From Xylogone sp. PMI_703 (taxonomy: Eukaryota > Ascomycota > Leotiomycetes): a stretch of 64,000 nt of DNA. A program made the position numbers and the translations under genes. Location: NCBI GenBank assembly GCA_021399445.1, contig JAJTUQ010000006.1:1860001-1924000 (forward strand). The letters run 5' to 3'. Below are positions 21,254 to 32,905 of this stretch, one piece after another. Position 1 is the stretch's first letter, and each line of letters begins with the position of its first letter. The notes under the pieces are model-generated. The model ran no database searches. It was not told the origin of the DNA and worked only from the letters and a program-made list of their open reading frames with translations.

Positions 21254-23748
21254 TTGCACGAAGTAAGGTACTTTGAGGCCCGAATTACTTGAGTGCGGGA
21301 TCCTACTCTATTTACTGTACTGATGTAAATTGTAATCCTTTTTATATATCATAATTCACTGAGGCTGTTTCGTAAAGAGAAGCATTAGATAAATTGACAT
21401 GTACAACATCGACATACTAATCCCGTGTTTTCCCGTATCGCGTATCTTAACGCTGTTTTGGGTTCTACCCGTTTAATAACTTCCAGAGTTCATGCAATCC
21501 CTCTGCACATCTATTGCCTGGTTTTTGTCATCAATTAACACTTATCTGTTCAATCTCAGTTGCCCCTTTCGGGAATCCAACTGTTGGATCTGCCAGGCCC
21601 TTTGCCAGAAATCACCGGGATACTTAGTTATCATAAATACGATCGAAGTGCTATAATTGCTCCCTTTAAGCGTTTAGGCATACATAACCATAAGAAGCTT
21701 TTGAGTCTATATACCAAGTATACTAGATAACTAATTTAAGCTGGCATTTTGACGCATAAGAGGTGCATATAACTAGACGCAAATTGAATCAATCCGGGGC
21801 CTATTATCCAGAGAGTCCCCAACCTGGATATTATGTTCACAATCAATCGACAATATGACGAATAACCAGGCCATCTTCAAATTATTAAACGGGTCCCCTT
21901 ACTACAGCTCTCGCCCCTACACTATCAGCCTTCTGAGCGTGTCGGCACCATCCCGACGTCTCTTGACTCGGACCGACGCTCACTCCACAATCCCTTGACG
22001 AAGGAGAGGAGAAACGCACCGTTGGCTTATTGGTTCAATCTCTATATAGTTAAGCTGGAAAAAAAAGCTGTGGTTTCCGTTTCTAAGATGTGGACTAACG
22101 AGCGCATGGTGTTGATTATCCGCTTCAGATGAGATGGGATTGATGGCTGAACAGCTAAATACTAAATATAAGGTTAAGTACCGATATAGTGCCATTGAAC
22201 TTCTAGATACGGAGCTACAGGCAACAGGTTCCCTGTCATTCATGCCTTACTCATGGAATCAGACGGTAATAGCACACAAAGCCCAAAGACCATCCCCAGC
22301 TTCCCCCTTCCATTAGCCACGGTATTCCGGCCGCATTATCTAGATCTCGAGGCTCCACTTTACCCATGCTGTATTACCTCTTCCACGGGTGACCCGAATC
22401 TGGGTAACTGCATCGCGCATTCATCGGTTCGCTCGGCAACTCTCACCTCCAGAGGGCCTGTCATCATAGGCCTCCCTATCCTAGAGGACCGAGATACTGC
22501 AGTCTCTTAGCCTATACGACTTCGAGATGCACGGACCCTGGAGAGCATACGTTTTGTTGGATTACAGCGGATCCTGTAGATTATTTTAGCTCGATATAGG
22601 TAGGTTCACACTACTGTATGAACTGAAATCTAAGAGGAAATATGGCCAGCTGGGATCTCAGTGCAAAATGCAACATTTTGACTGCAAGCTACAGAAATGA
22701 GGCGTTCTAGTTCCGTATTCCAGTTAACTTTACAAATATCCGGTCATTATATCCTTACCTTACTAAGTTAGTCCTCCCTCTTATAGTTAATACTTTACAG
22801 TATTCTATTGTGAGTCACGGATTACATATAATGAACCTTCATCTATTCAGGTTCTTTACTTTTAACTTTGTATTGGTTGATTGATTGACTGATAGTAATT
22901 TGCGTCCCGCGGACAGTAAACTACCCTGAGAGCTCCCTGGGGTATTGTGACGTGCTAAGCTTAGGAATTATATACGATTATTGTCTATAACAAGACCAAA
23001 AATCACAAAGGAAAAAGCTTCTTGTAATAAACAGTCTTGGGTCGAATCGGAATGCAACACTCCCACGAGTATCTTCTGGATTGTTACTTTAGGGATACCA
23101 TTGGCATGGGCAGCGGTGATGGTGACATCTCCAAGTTGTGGATTAGGATTATCTCGTGGAATATAATGCTTTGCATATAAGTTTAAAGTAGCATGTCGCT
23201 GTCTGCAGTGGCTCTAGGCCACTATCTGATGTGCGGGCAGGGCAACACATGCTCAATAATGTCAAATGTATTTGGCGTGATGTTGTTTCTAACACAATGG
23301 TGCTAAGCATTCGACGCGGATGAAATAACAGTCTAGCTTTATGCGTCATCATACTCGCACTTCTGCCAGAGTTCGAATATGAATGGGGGCCCTTAAGTTT
23401 AAGCGTTCAAGCTCAAGTGACTATATCCGGCATACTGGGTGAAAGCCGCAGCAGTAAGACTAGCGCTACGACAAAAAGACAGATGAGCACAATATCTCCG
23501 CCGTAGCTCTCTGCCTAGGGTTTTACATCACATATTAACTACCAATCAGATGGAGAAGTTTAGAACTGTGGCTGAAATAGCCATCTATCGGAAAACTAAC
23601 TGTTTTGCGAGTTTATTAATGCGTACAACTGAGCTCCTGAGTCTCTAAATCCAAATGCCAAGTGGACTTGCTTCCACTTGGCGACATAACTTGCGACACC
23701 TCTTACTTGTATGCTAAATGGAAGAGATTGCGGTTAGCTCTATGAGAG
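21254..23748. other. Gene-poor AT-rich region
   Basis: About 2.5 kb without a supported gene. It holds the second dispersed repeat copy and several short ORFs (for example 22253-22510) without motifs. Around 23420-23480 a plus-strand peptide GILGESRSSKTSATT faintly resembles a P-loop but cannot be extended. Confidence 0.4.
21690..21840 (-). repeat. Dispersed repeat, copy B (inverted relative to copy A)
   Basis: The reverse complement shares at least three ordered blocks with 9975-10160, including GGTATATAGACTCAAAA, and the GGGGACTCTCTGGATAATAG block. The copies are diverged and lie 11.7 kb apart in opposite orientation. Confidence 0.55.
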
Positions 23749-26697
23749 TCATTTCTTTTCTTGTCGATTCACTCTGTAGAATATTCTAAGAGTCAAAACA
23801 AGGATAAGAAATTGGGATAGTTTCTCTTCAGAATGTCGCCAGGCAAACAGGAAGACGCCAATCAAGGTTATAGGAATCGTAATAGCAAACCATATCCACC
23901 AATGGCCTGTGCGACCCCATGTTGAACTCTCTGGGACGAATCCGAAAAATGTCATGCTGAAGAAACCCTACAGTAGATTAACATAAACATACATACCATG
24001 CTAATGACCTGAGTTGACTCACGGAAACGAAGGTTCCAGGCAAGAAAACAATTGATGCGTATCCTACGAATTTAGCAACGTCCTTCCCATCATTTCGACT
24101 TTCTCGAAGAAGCTCGTCCACTTGTACCAACTGTCTGACATTGTTGATATGATATGCCTAGTACAAGGGCGTGTTAGAAAAAATGTCAAGATTTACGAGT
24201 GATGACTGAGACGAAGCGCTTATTTACCAGTCTAATTTCATTCTCTAATCGTTCGATGAAAGCCTTCGCTCGAAGATTTAAGTTCTTGATGAATGTTAAG
24301 GAGAACTGAATAGTACTATTTTTCGACGTGTTAAGAGGCCAGTCGCTCTGTAGGATAGCGTTCAGTGTTGTTTCAGCTGCGGCAAGAGTTTCCTCAGAAT
24401 GGATCAGATGCCGTGATAGTTCATGCATATCGAAATAGATATTGAAATCCTTCTTAATCTTGCCAATATGCTCTTGACGTCGCTACCAAGAAATATCAAT
24501 GGTTCCGCCTTACGGTAGCGAACAAGCACACCTACCTTCTCAATATCTCGCACAGGAGATCTGAAACCCCAAAGCGCCGTATCATATACGTGGAGAACTT
24601 CTTCTACCACTTGTGGCAAAAGGACTGAGTTGTGACCAAGAGGTGCGAGGCCACACCGCATTTCAAGTATCTTTTTGATAATCTCTTTCATTTTTGGACC
24701 TGAAGCATCATCAAAGCAGAGGAATATTTGGGTCCCTTCCGGATCTAAGGGCCCATTACCCCCTTGTGGAGGAATCCCGTGACTCTCTGGTGGAGGATCC
24801 TCATTATTATGATGTAGAAAGACAGTCCAGAAGAACAAAAAGAACCAGTGGTATGTATGCATTAATTTGTCCTTTTTGTCCTCTTTATCTTCACTGTCTT
24901 TTCGTTGAGATTGCTTACCATTCCACCATCCCACCATACGAGAATTGTTCTGCCTTTGGGCCTTACGCTTGCTTTGTTGTTGTGCCCCATGTCCCTTTTG
25001 TTCACTTTCTTGTGGTACCCCTGGCGTTTTCTGCTCACTTTGTTGTGATCCATTATTTCCACCAGAGAGTTCTTCGTTTTGTGGCAAGCTCTCTTTTACT
25101 TGGGATTTCTGAGACCTCCCCATGATGCAGACTGGTTGATGAATGCTATTCGCGAGAGCTTCCATGAATAATTTGTATAGATCTTTTCGAACTGATTTTG
25201 ATAACCAGCGAAAAGTCGCCGCCCCGTCAGGTAGGTTATCCCATTCGTCGATGACTGCGTGCAAGTGCTGGAAGAAATCATTATTTTCGAAACCTTTTAG
25301 AATTCTATCGAGATCTTCAATAGCTGCTTGAATATTCTGGCGGTCGTCTTCTTCAGAGAGTATCCTGAACGATTCGGAGTTTGCTTTATCCTCTTCTGAG
25401 TTTTGAGATAGGGAGTTGTAATGTTCCTTTTTCCACTCTTGCCACTTTTTTAAGAATTCACCCAATAATGACTCGTTAGATACCTCTGGTACTGAGACAA
25501 TATCGACGGCGTCCGCTCCGGCGCTTTCCAGAAGTTCAGGCAAAAGCACCTTCTGTATGGTTTTCTTCTCGTCTCTGAATTTTGAAGATTCAGGAATTTG
25601 ACTGAGCTCCTTTATGAGGAAGCGGCATGCAGATGCTGCATTCATTTGTAAGCATAGATTTTAGCGATCGTCACAACTTATTTTCTAGCGAACTTACCGA
25701 CGTTAGGTTCGTTATAGTGACGAAAAAACCCATTTGAATCATATGCAGTCTTTGTTAGAAAGAAATCATTGATATGAAACTTCTTAGCTAAGTCGTCTCG
25801 AAACTTTGGTGTTTTGAGGAGCTCTATAACTCGGGGAAGAAAACTTGTACCGAAAGATTAGGCTCTTGGCGGAATATGGCGGAGCGGACGCAATCGTGAC
25901 TTACATTACTACAGGACCTTTGTAATTTTTCGCCTTGAGTTATTATAAGTAAAGGAAATAAAATATATTAGTTATGTGGGGTATGCTGACTTCAAAATAT
26001 AAGAGCTCCCTCTCATTCATAGTGCCTTCTTCTATCTCCCACTTGGCGACGTGTTCATCATGAGGCCTAGAAGCAATATCTCATTAGTCACGCAAATCAT
26101 GGTCAAAGATTGTATTAGGGTCCATAAAATTATAAAAGATTGATTCACAGCCATAGCATGAATTACGTACTTGATTGTCATATAGGCGAAATCCTTCTGT
26201 TGAGATTGGGTTTCACCGATGGAAGTGAATGGGGCTTGCTGAGATTTCGAGCCTTGGCTAAGCGCATGAGGTGCCAATTTCTGTTTGCTGCTCGTTCTTT
26301 GTCCCTCGGTTTGTGGGGTTCCTCCGCTGGAGCTGGAACTGCCAATTCCATCTGCTGGATTTGGATTTGGCGGGTGGGGCGATTCTTGGGCAGAGGGGGA
26401 ACCGCTAGAAGCGGTATTTCCGTTTTTTGTTCTATTACTGGCCTGGCTGTTTGCTAAAGTGGAAGAGGTACTGCTTATTAGTTCCCTTCCATCTCCTGTT
26501 GCATCACTCTTTGAAGTCCCAGAAGGGGCTCGCTTATACTTTTGCTCTTGTTTCTGCGAAGAAGTATCAAGGGCCTTCTTGTCAATTTTTTGATTCTGTA
26601 GCGAACTAGCCGATGAATTAACATTGGAGGAATCCCTTGTCTCCGTAGTGATGGGGTTCTGAAGGGATTTCTGGCGAGGCTCAACTGCACTGGACAT
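23749..26697 (-). CDS. CorA-like membrane protein 1, long low-complexity N-terminus
   Basis: Eight exons: 26171-26697, 25991-26066, 25905-25933, 25698-25843, 24536-25635, 24228-24482, 24023-24157, 23749-23967; 828 residues, all junctions in phase. The first 175 residues are Ser/Gln/Pro-rich and probably disordered. The middle has charged helical parts and a second Gln/Lys-rich linker. The C-terminus is CorA-like: a long helical stalk (LSRHLIHSEETLAAAETTLN ... AFIERLENEIRL), then TM1 KFVGYASIVFLPGTFVSGFF with SMTFFGF at the place of the canonical GMN, then TM2 WWIWFAITIPITLIGVFLFAW. The absence of GMN is common in fungal CorA-like proteins and makes Mg2+ transport uncertain. Its promoter is shared with a divergent nucleoside-phosphorylase gene. 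One exon is only 29 bp, so the model merits transcript support. Confidence 0.75.
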
Positions 26698-27258
26698 TGT
26701 GTGGATGTTAGGATGGCTTAGGGGATTAATAAGCACGACCTCTTGGAATTCTGCCTTGGAGCAACAAAATGAGGAGGAATGTTAGTGAGAAAGAAAGAAG
26801 GAGTCGCGCAAGGCCCCGAGATTTATGTAAAGTAGGCTTTCTACGAGGTCCTCTTGACATTATCTGGCGCTTGCGGAGCCTTGCTCAGACAGCAAGAGAT
26901 ATGATACCTCCCCCAATCGCCGCCCATGCCAGGGATACAGCGAAATTTGTTACGCTCCTCATTGGCAGAACGATAAAGCTGCATTCCTACCCAAATAAAT
27001 GCTGCATTTAAAACACATCTGGGGTCCTAACTCGCCGTACACACTGCCTACTATAGGGCTGGGAGGCTGGGAGGCTGGGCAGCCGCACGGCTGCAAAGCA
27101 AATGTAACAGACATAGCCCCACCAGCAACCTACTGGCCGGAAGGCGGCAGCGCGTAAGCAACTTCCATATCTTGTCTTCTCATTTCAACCCCCCCATTCA
27201 AAGCTTTAATTGAGAAGTCGCACGACACCGCAGCCGTTCTGGCATTACGGCTGCAAGA
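26698..27258. promoter_or_regulatory. Shared divergent promoter between CorA-like gene 1 and the phosphorylase gene
   Basis: 561 bp separate the two ATGs, which point away from each other. The interval contains a GGCTGGGA tandem tract at 27056-27084 followed by an imperfect GCAGCCG/CGGCTGC hairpin. Co-regulation is an inference from geometry only. Confidence 0.5.
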
Positions 27259-28356
27259 ATGGACGGAAGGGACCTTTTCATTACTTTCCCCGAAACCCAT
27301 ACCATGGGCCAGTCTTTAGAGCGTTATGTGTCTCAACGAGTCCATCAGGCCATTCGCGATGCCGAATGGCAGGAAATCCTCGTTACGGGGACTCTGGAAA
27401 GGAATACTCCAGCACAGCTAGCATCATGGGAAAAACTAGATCGACCGTTTAATTTCCAGCGCCCAACAGTCACTAAGATAGACCACACTACCATCCGATT
27501 AAACTGCTTCCCAAGCCGCAACCTGATCCAACATTATGCCAGTGTGGTCGCGTCATATCTTGCACTGAAAGGGAGGAGTACTAACCCGGTACGGTCCTTG
27601 ATGCCCCCAGACTCAGAACCCCTACAAACTCTTCTCAAATCGAACCTACGGTCCCTCGAAAAGACAGATGTTATAATACTAGGTGAGGTCCACAAGCTCA
27701 CAAACCTTCCCCCGGGAGCATGGTGGACACCCGCGGGCCAATCAGCGCCAGGCCTTTTCGCCTGGAAGAAATTTTCTTCTGGAGAAAATCGAGGAAACCG
27801 AGGAAAGATAGTAACGCTTCTGGGGTGCAAGCAGAGTATTTGGGGTCAGACCGCTGGCGACATAGTCCGCGTGGTTCGGGAGACGGGAGTGAAATACGTT
27901 CTTTATGTGGGCAAAGTAGGGGCTTTAACAGCGGAATATGCTCCAAATAAATGGATTGCGACTGGTGGGGAGACTATGGTGGAAGGCCGCCCGGTCTACT
28001 GGGATAATCCTCTCCAGGAGTTTGCTAACCGGTCACAGAGAATAGCCTCTGGCGCGCATATAACCGTATCGTCGCCTCTATGTGAGACGGTGGATTGGCT
28101 TAAACAACAAAGTGAGAAATACGCATGGGTTGACTGTGAGACCGGTTATATAGCTGATGCGGCAAAGAGTGGTGATATTAGGTTTGGGTATCTGCATATT
28201 GTGTCAGATAGTCTAAAACACACCGGTGAACAAAACCTCTCCAACGAGGATTGCGTGGAGGTAGACACCGAGAGAGAAGATTTGTACCGAGACATTGAGC
28301 GCATTCTCACTGCTTTCTTAGATTCATTAAGTGAAGACCAAAACACTGGATCTTAA
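27259..28356 (+). CDS. Nucleoside phosphorylase superfamily protein
   Basis: A single exon of 365 residues. About residues 190-345 carry the pattern of the PNP/UDP/MTA phosphorylase fold. A GDIVRVVRETGVKYVLYVGK segment followed by VGAL matches the central strand before the phosphate/nucleoside pocket, and WVDCETGYIADAAKSG then RFGYLHIVSDSL matches the (D/E)-x-E region and the final VSD strand. The N-terminal 120 residues (SLERYVSQRVHQAIRDAEWQ ...) are not recognised. In fungi this fold is often the N-terminal domain of NLR-type proteins; here it stands alone with no NACHT, NB-ARC, WD or ankyrin part. It is divergent from CorA-like gene 1. It may cleave or bind a nucleoside, but the substrate is unknown. 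Confidence 0.65.
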   Translation: MDGRDLFITFPETHTMGQSLERYVSQRVHQAIRDAEWQEILVTGTLERNTPAQLASWEKLDRPFNFQRPTVTKIDHTTIRLNCFPSRNLIQHYASVVASYLALKGRSTNPVRSLMPPDSEPLQTLLKSNLRSLEKTDVIILGEVHKLTNLPPGAWWTPAGQSAPGLFAWKKFSSGENRGNRGKIVTLLGCKQSIWGQTAGDIVRVVRETGVKYVLYVGKVGALTAEYAPNKWIATGGETMVEGRPVYWDNPLQEFANRSQRIASGAHITVSSPLCETVDWLKQQSEKYAWVDCETGYIADAAKSGDIRFGYLHIVSDSLKHTGEQNLSNEDCVEVDTEREDLYRDIERILTAFLDSLSEDQNTGS

Positions 28357-29555
28357 TCCACATACAATAATCATTATGACTCAAACTTAATAGATATTGG
28401 ATATAGATAAAAAGAGGCTAAACTTTCTGCTCGAGTAAGATTAGAGGCACTTAGTAAATTGTGCATGTAAACCATATCTGCTCTAATTACTGTGCCTTTA
28501 ATGTATAGTTCAAGATACCCTGAGATTCACTAACAAGCTTTATATCATTCACAGCATCAATATCCATGTTCTTACCCCTTAGAAATGGCTCTTATATCTC
28601 ATAACAGTATACAATACAAGATTTACCCAGTCAGCTAATTAGATACTCCAGCATATCGACTAGTGTGGCTAACTCTAACTAATGCATTGTATGCCTATGT
28701 TGCTCTTATGAATTTTGCTTATTTTCAAATACCTTTAGCTTAATAGCTCTGCAAAACTTCTTTAAAGCACACAATATTGCAATAACTCACTTAATCGGAA
28801 TAGATTCTATATCCGAGAGAAAGTTTTTCGGAACTAAGAAGTGGAAGTTTAGTAAGAGCGTTTACCTGATTCAACATTTAAATTAGCTTCTTTGTGAGTT
28901 TCTTATAAAACTCAACGCCTCTTGAGCTAGCCCTCGAAGTATCTTAGTTGATGAACCAGTAATTGTGCGAGAGAGCGTCTGCAAAATTACTATTCACTAT
29001 CTAAATAAATTACCTAAAAGGGAAATAAAATTATTATGCATAAAGTGAGCCATTTCACCAGTCAAGACGATAATCCAAGTCTTTGCATGTGGCCGGGGGT
29101 TGTATTGATGGCTGAGGTGATGAAAGTATTCGAAGTAGTTGTTACGTGTCGATTTGTAGATCGGGGCGTCGGTTTATTGGCTGGGGCCTCCGTACTCCGT
29201 ATGTAGAAGAGGGCTTAGATATATGTGGGCTGCGCCACCGCCCTCGACCCGACATTGGGCAGAACCGCCGGCACACCGAAGGCAGTGCCCGGTCAGTCCC
29301 TTGTAACAATTGGCCACCCGGACTTGAGTGGTCTGCGTGCTAGCATTCGCTCCCGTTGTGCTAAAGGTTGGCCCAGAGCTCGCGGATTTATATGTATGCG
29401 GCTGCAGCACAAGAATTGATTGTTGCATTCTTACACAGCCAGCTACATAAACCGCTTGCAAGCCCATTTATATCGCAAAATACCGCCCTTGACTACATAA
29501 CCCCAAAGAACAGACCTCTGCGCGCTCACTAAAATTCTGAGCCCCAGACATCTAC
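28357..29555. other. Intergenic region, AT-rich with one GC-richer patch
   Basis: No supported gene. 29150-29450 is GC-richer and open on both strands for 65-97 codons without any recognisable product. Confidence 0.4.
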
Positions 29556-30992
29556 ATGATTCCAAAAACTTATCGAGGTGCCAAAGATGACTTTGAGTTG
29601 TCAGTCTCGGAGTGGAAGAAAGGTGATGATGTCGCAGAATGATTGCCCTGTCTCGCTAACGACTATAAGATAAGAGAATCTGGCGCTCCAACGACTTGAG
29701 CCATAATAAATTCCACACCCATATCATACAGGAATCATCACACTTGGTATCGGCAGATTCGGATGTGGGAATAATGTGAGCTCGCGACTCGCTCGCGGTC
29801 AAATTGATACGCAGATACTAACTTACACCAAGTCTTGCGAATGCTGACAAGATTCGCCAATGTGATGGTTGCAAACAGTACTTTAGTAATACCTTTCAAA
29901 TACCTGCGAAATGGTGGTCAAGTCATTATAGAAGGTCCAACGGATACTTTGGCTGCAGAACGATAAGGGATGAGAAAGATGAGATTACGGCGATTAGTAC
30001 GTTGAGTAAGCTCCACATCATTAAGCATAACAATCTAACACACGTAATCAGCTACCTGGATGCGCTTTCTTGTGAAACAACTCACTAGTGAGGTTGAACA
30101 TGAGTGGTATAAAATTAATATATTCACACTTTGGGTGCCTGCCACCGAGCAACCTAATACAAAGGGGGAAACGACCATCATCGTCTTCGATGCTCCTCAT
30201 CCTATTAGACCAAAAATCCCAAGTCCATTATTAAACATTCCAGATCCAGCTCACTTAAACGACCCATTCTGGATGTACCCTTCCCTAGCTGAGGAACTTG
30301 TCAATCTCCAAGACGAAGCAGTCTGGAAAATACGAAATCATGTCCGAGCAATGGAAAAGGCGGTTCAGCCAGAAGGCAAACCGCGTCCAGACTATCGACG
30401 ACTACACGACATAGCCCGACACGCAATTCACGTATCTGAGACACTTGATCTCTCAGTGAAATCAATGAACAGTATCTTGATACAACATGCAGATGTTATA
30501 AAAGATGTTCCACCTCAAGATAAGAGAGTCTCAAAAGATATCCGTCAACAACTTCTTACCTCAGAACATATGCTTGAGAGTTTGCGATACAGGGCTACGT
30601 CGAATAAAGAGCGCCTATTAAACGAAATCCAACTTACCTTCAACAATGTTGCACAGTATGACACTGAGACTTTAGTAACCATTAGTAGTGCTGCACAATT
30701 AGAAGGCAAATCAATGAAGACAGTTGCTTTTATCACCTTAGTTTTCTTGCCCTCGACATTTGTTTCGGCCATTTTCAGCATGTCCTTCTTTAATTACGAT
30801 GGCAGCTTAGATATTTGGCATATGTCGGATAAATTCTGGATTTACTGGCTCGTTGCAGGGTTTGCGACGATGGTCACCTTTATAGCATACTACTGGAACA
30901 GTATTTCTCCGTTTAGATTTGTCAGAAAACGGATTTCTGCACGCCATGAGAAACTTAGAGAGCTGTCTCTTATAAAGCAGGAGCTTTCTTGA
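29556..30992 (+). CDS. CorA-like membrane protein 2, possibly broken near its 5' end
   Basis: Exons 2-4 are firm: 29732-29775, 29833-29996, 30052-30992. They give KIRQCDGCKQYFSNTFQIPA, KWWSSHYRRSNGYFGCRTIR, TTWMRFLVKQL, the stalk and two membrane helices: KTVAFITLVFLPSTFVSAIF with SMSFFNYD at the GMN position, then FWIYWLVAGFATMVTFIAYYW. Exon 1 starts at ATG 29556 (MIPKTYRGAKDDFELSVSEW) but meets TGA at 29640, followed in frame by LPCLANDYKIRESGAP, which looks coding. Either a weak donor GTCGCA at 29631 is used (then 407 residues, in phase) or the gene carries a nonsense mutation. The stalk-plus-two-helix layout matches CorA-like gene 1, but the N-terminal region is different. Confidence 0.65.
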
Positions 30993-32905
30993 AGAAAGAA
31001 ACAAAAGAAGTATTTTGTGCGTATTTTACCATATTGGGATTGGTCTTATTGAAGATTTAATGTTAATATACTATGGGAGCCCCAGCAGTATCTCAGGTTC
31101 ACATATTGGCGCTTCTCTGCGCCATTGATAACACGTACTTCCTCTACTATCACCTTCTGACAAGGCATACTTTACAAGTGTATTTTTTTGTTGACTAATG
31201 TTAGTTAGCTCAGTCCTATTCTACGTAGCTCACGGATTGGTATTTTAGCCTAATCGTGTCTCAACAAGGATATAATATCTGTATTTCTATTTTCCGTACT
31301 TGAAGGGATTTCGGACCGAAAGCTTACCTATAGAGCATTGACCAGAGTGGTTCCCGGGTCATGACAGCTTCTCCGTGGACAATAGTACAAAATATCGTGA
31401 ATTATCATTTCTCGATGGATACCCGTTCCAATAAAACTTCTAACTAGTTTCTGTTAGAATGATTCTATTTAAGAAGTTATCATCAAGATTTATTCAGCAC
31501 AGAGCCCTAGTCGTACTTATTACCACTTCATTAAATGCTTTCAAAGATTATGTCTTTGAATTACGATTAGGATAGCCGATATAATTTTAACGAGATATAT
31601 AAAAGCGTCTAACAGATTCTGCTAGCCGTACACGCATCTTACCTGTGACTTAATAAAATGTGAGTAGGCTTTGGCATTTTGGACACGCATACGTGGCTTG
31701 AGAGATAAATTGTTGCAACAGAATACACTCGATTATTAGCCCGGTAGTAGTTTTATACAATTATATACCGTAAGTTCACATTAACGAAGTACCTCAGGTC
31801 TCCTTGTACACGGTGGCATAATGCCTCTTCAAACAACTAAACAATCACTAAACCACCATTAAAGCATATAAATCTAGCTTAGGTGTTTCCTTTTGATAAA
31901 TTGTCTATCCTTTGCTTCTCAGAAGCATATGTTCGTAGTACGATGAATTGAGAAACAACAGATCCAGAGAAAGTCAGGGCTATTGCTTTGATTTAACTGA
32001 AGCCATATAAAGAACTCCCTAAGGTTGCAACCGGTCGGATTACAGCGAATCATGCTTTCTTCCCGGCCTTCCAGATGCAATATGATCATAGTTGACCAGC
32101 TCCCTATTGTCTTCAAATCGGTCGATTTCTTGGGGCGATTCTTCGATTGCCACAAGTCCTTTAGAAAATAGACTAACGATACAAACCTCATTTAAACTAA
32201 ACATATTCAATAGATGTCCAAAACAAATGCTTTGGCGCTCTCAATGCATTGATGAAAAGGTGTTTAGTCAATTACTATTGAGATGACTAGGGTTTACAAA
32301 CGAGGCTACCGATTTGAAACCCCTTTTTTTATAATGAAATATTCGCCGACTAATGTACGAGCTGTACGGTCATTTTATTCTTAGCTCCTTTTTGAGTGTC
32401 AAGGGAACCGGGCCGCTGTACTTGGTATATGTATACGAGTGATTACGGTAGTAATAGTCCAAGGAGAAGGCTCTGGGCTTGGCAGCTTACATCGGGAGTA
32501 GATTCAAACTTCGTTGTTCATTCTGTTAAAACAAATCCAACCATTGTTAGCTACCAGGGAACAATGCCATCCAGCCAGCCATCCAGCCAGCCATCCAGCC
32601 AGCCATCCAGCCAGCCATAAGCAGATCAAGTCATGGATAGGATCAATATAAGCCAATTAAATCACGCTGAATCCCAAAGCTGAAAGGCAGGAGGGTGGAT
32701 TACCGTTGCAATCTGCCCAATACGGAAGGTTATATTGTACCTTGAACTGGAGCCTTGTGTAGCCACACCCATTCCTTCCGTGGAGCCGCTTCTTTAGTCT
32801 GGATTGTTGGGTGGTATTTATTACTGCCAAAGTCACCTCAAATACAATAATCACTACCTATGCTCACCAGCCTCGTTTGCAAATTATCGCCAAATAGTGT
32901 TCACG
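30993..32905. other. Intergenic region, AT-rich
   Basis: About 1.9 kb with no supported gene. Short ORFs around 31.9-32.3 kb lack motifs. The tandem repeat at 32567-32618 lies inside, 290 bp before the next start codon. Confidence 0.45.
32567..32618. repeat. 12-bp tandem repeat (CCATCCAGCCAG), about four copies
   Basis: The units are perfect. Read on the plus strand they encode repeating SQPS at the end of a short ORF that then stops, so a coding role is unproven. Confidence 0.9.

Noticed and set aside
23400..23500. P-loop-like peptide GILGESRSSKTSATT
   Set aside because: The Walker A Gly-Lys-Thr/Ser core is not exact and the frame cannot be extended in either direction.
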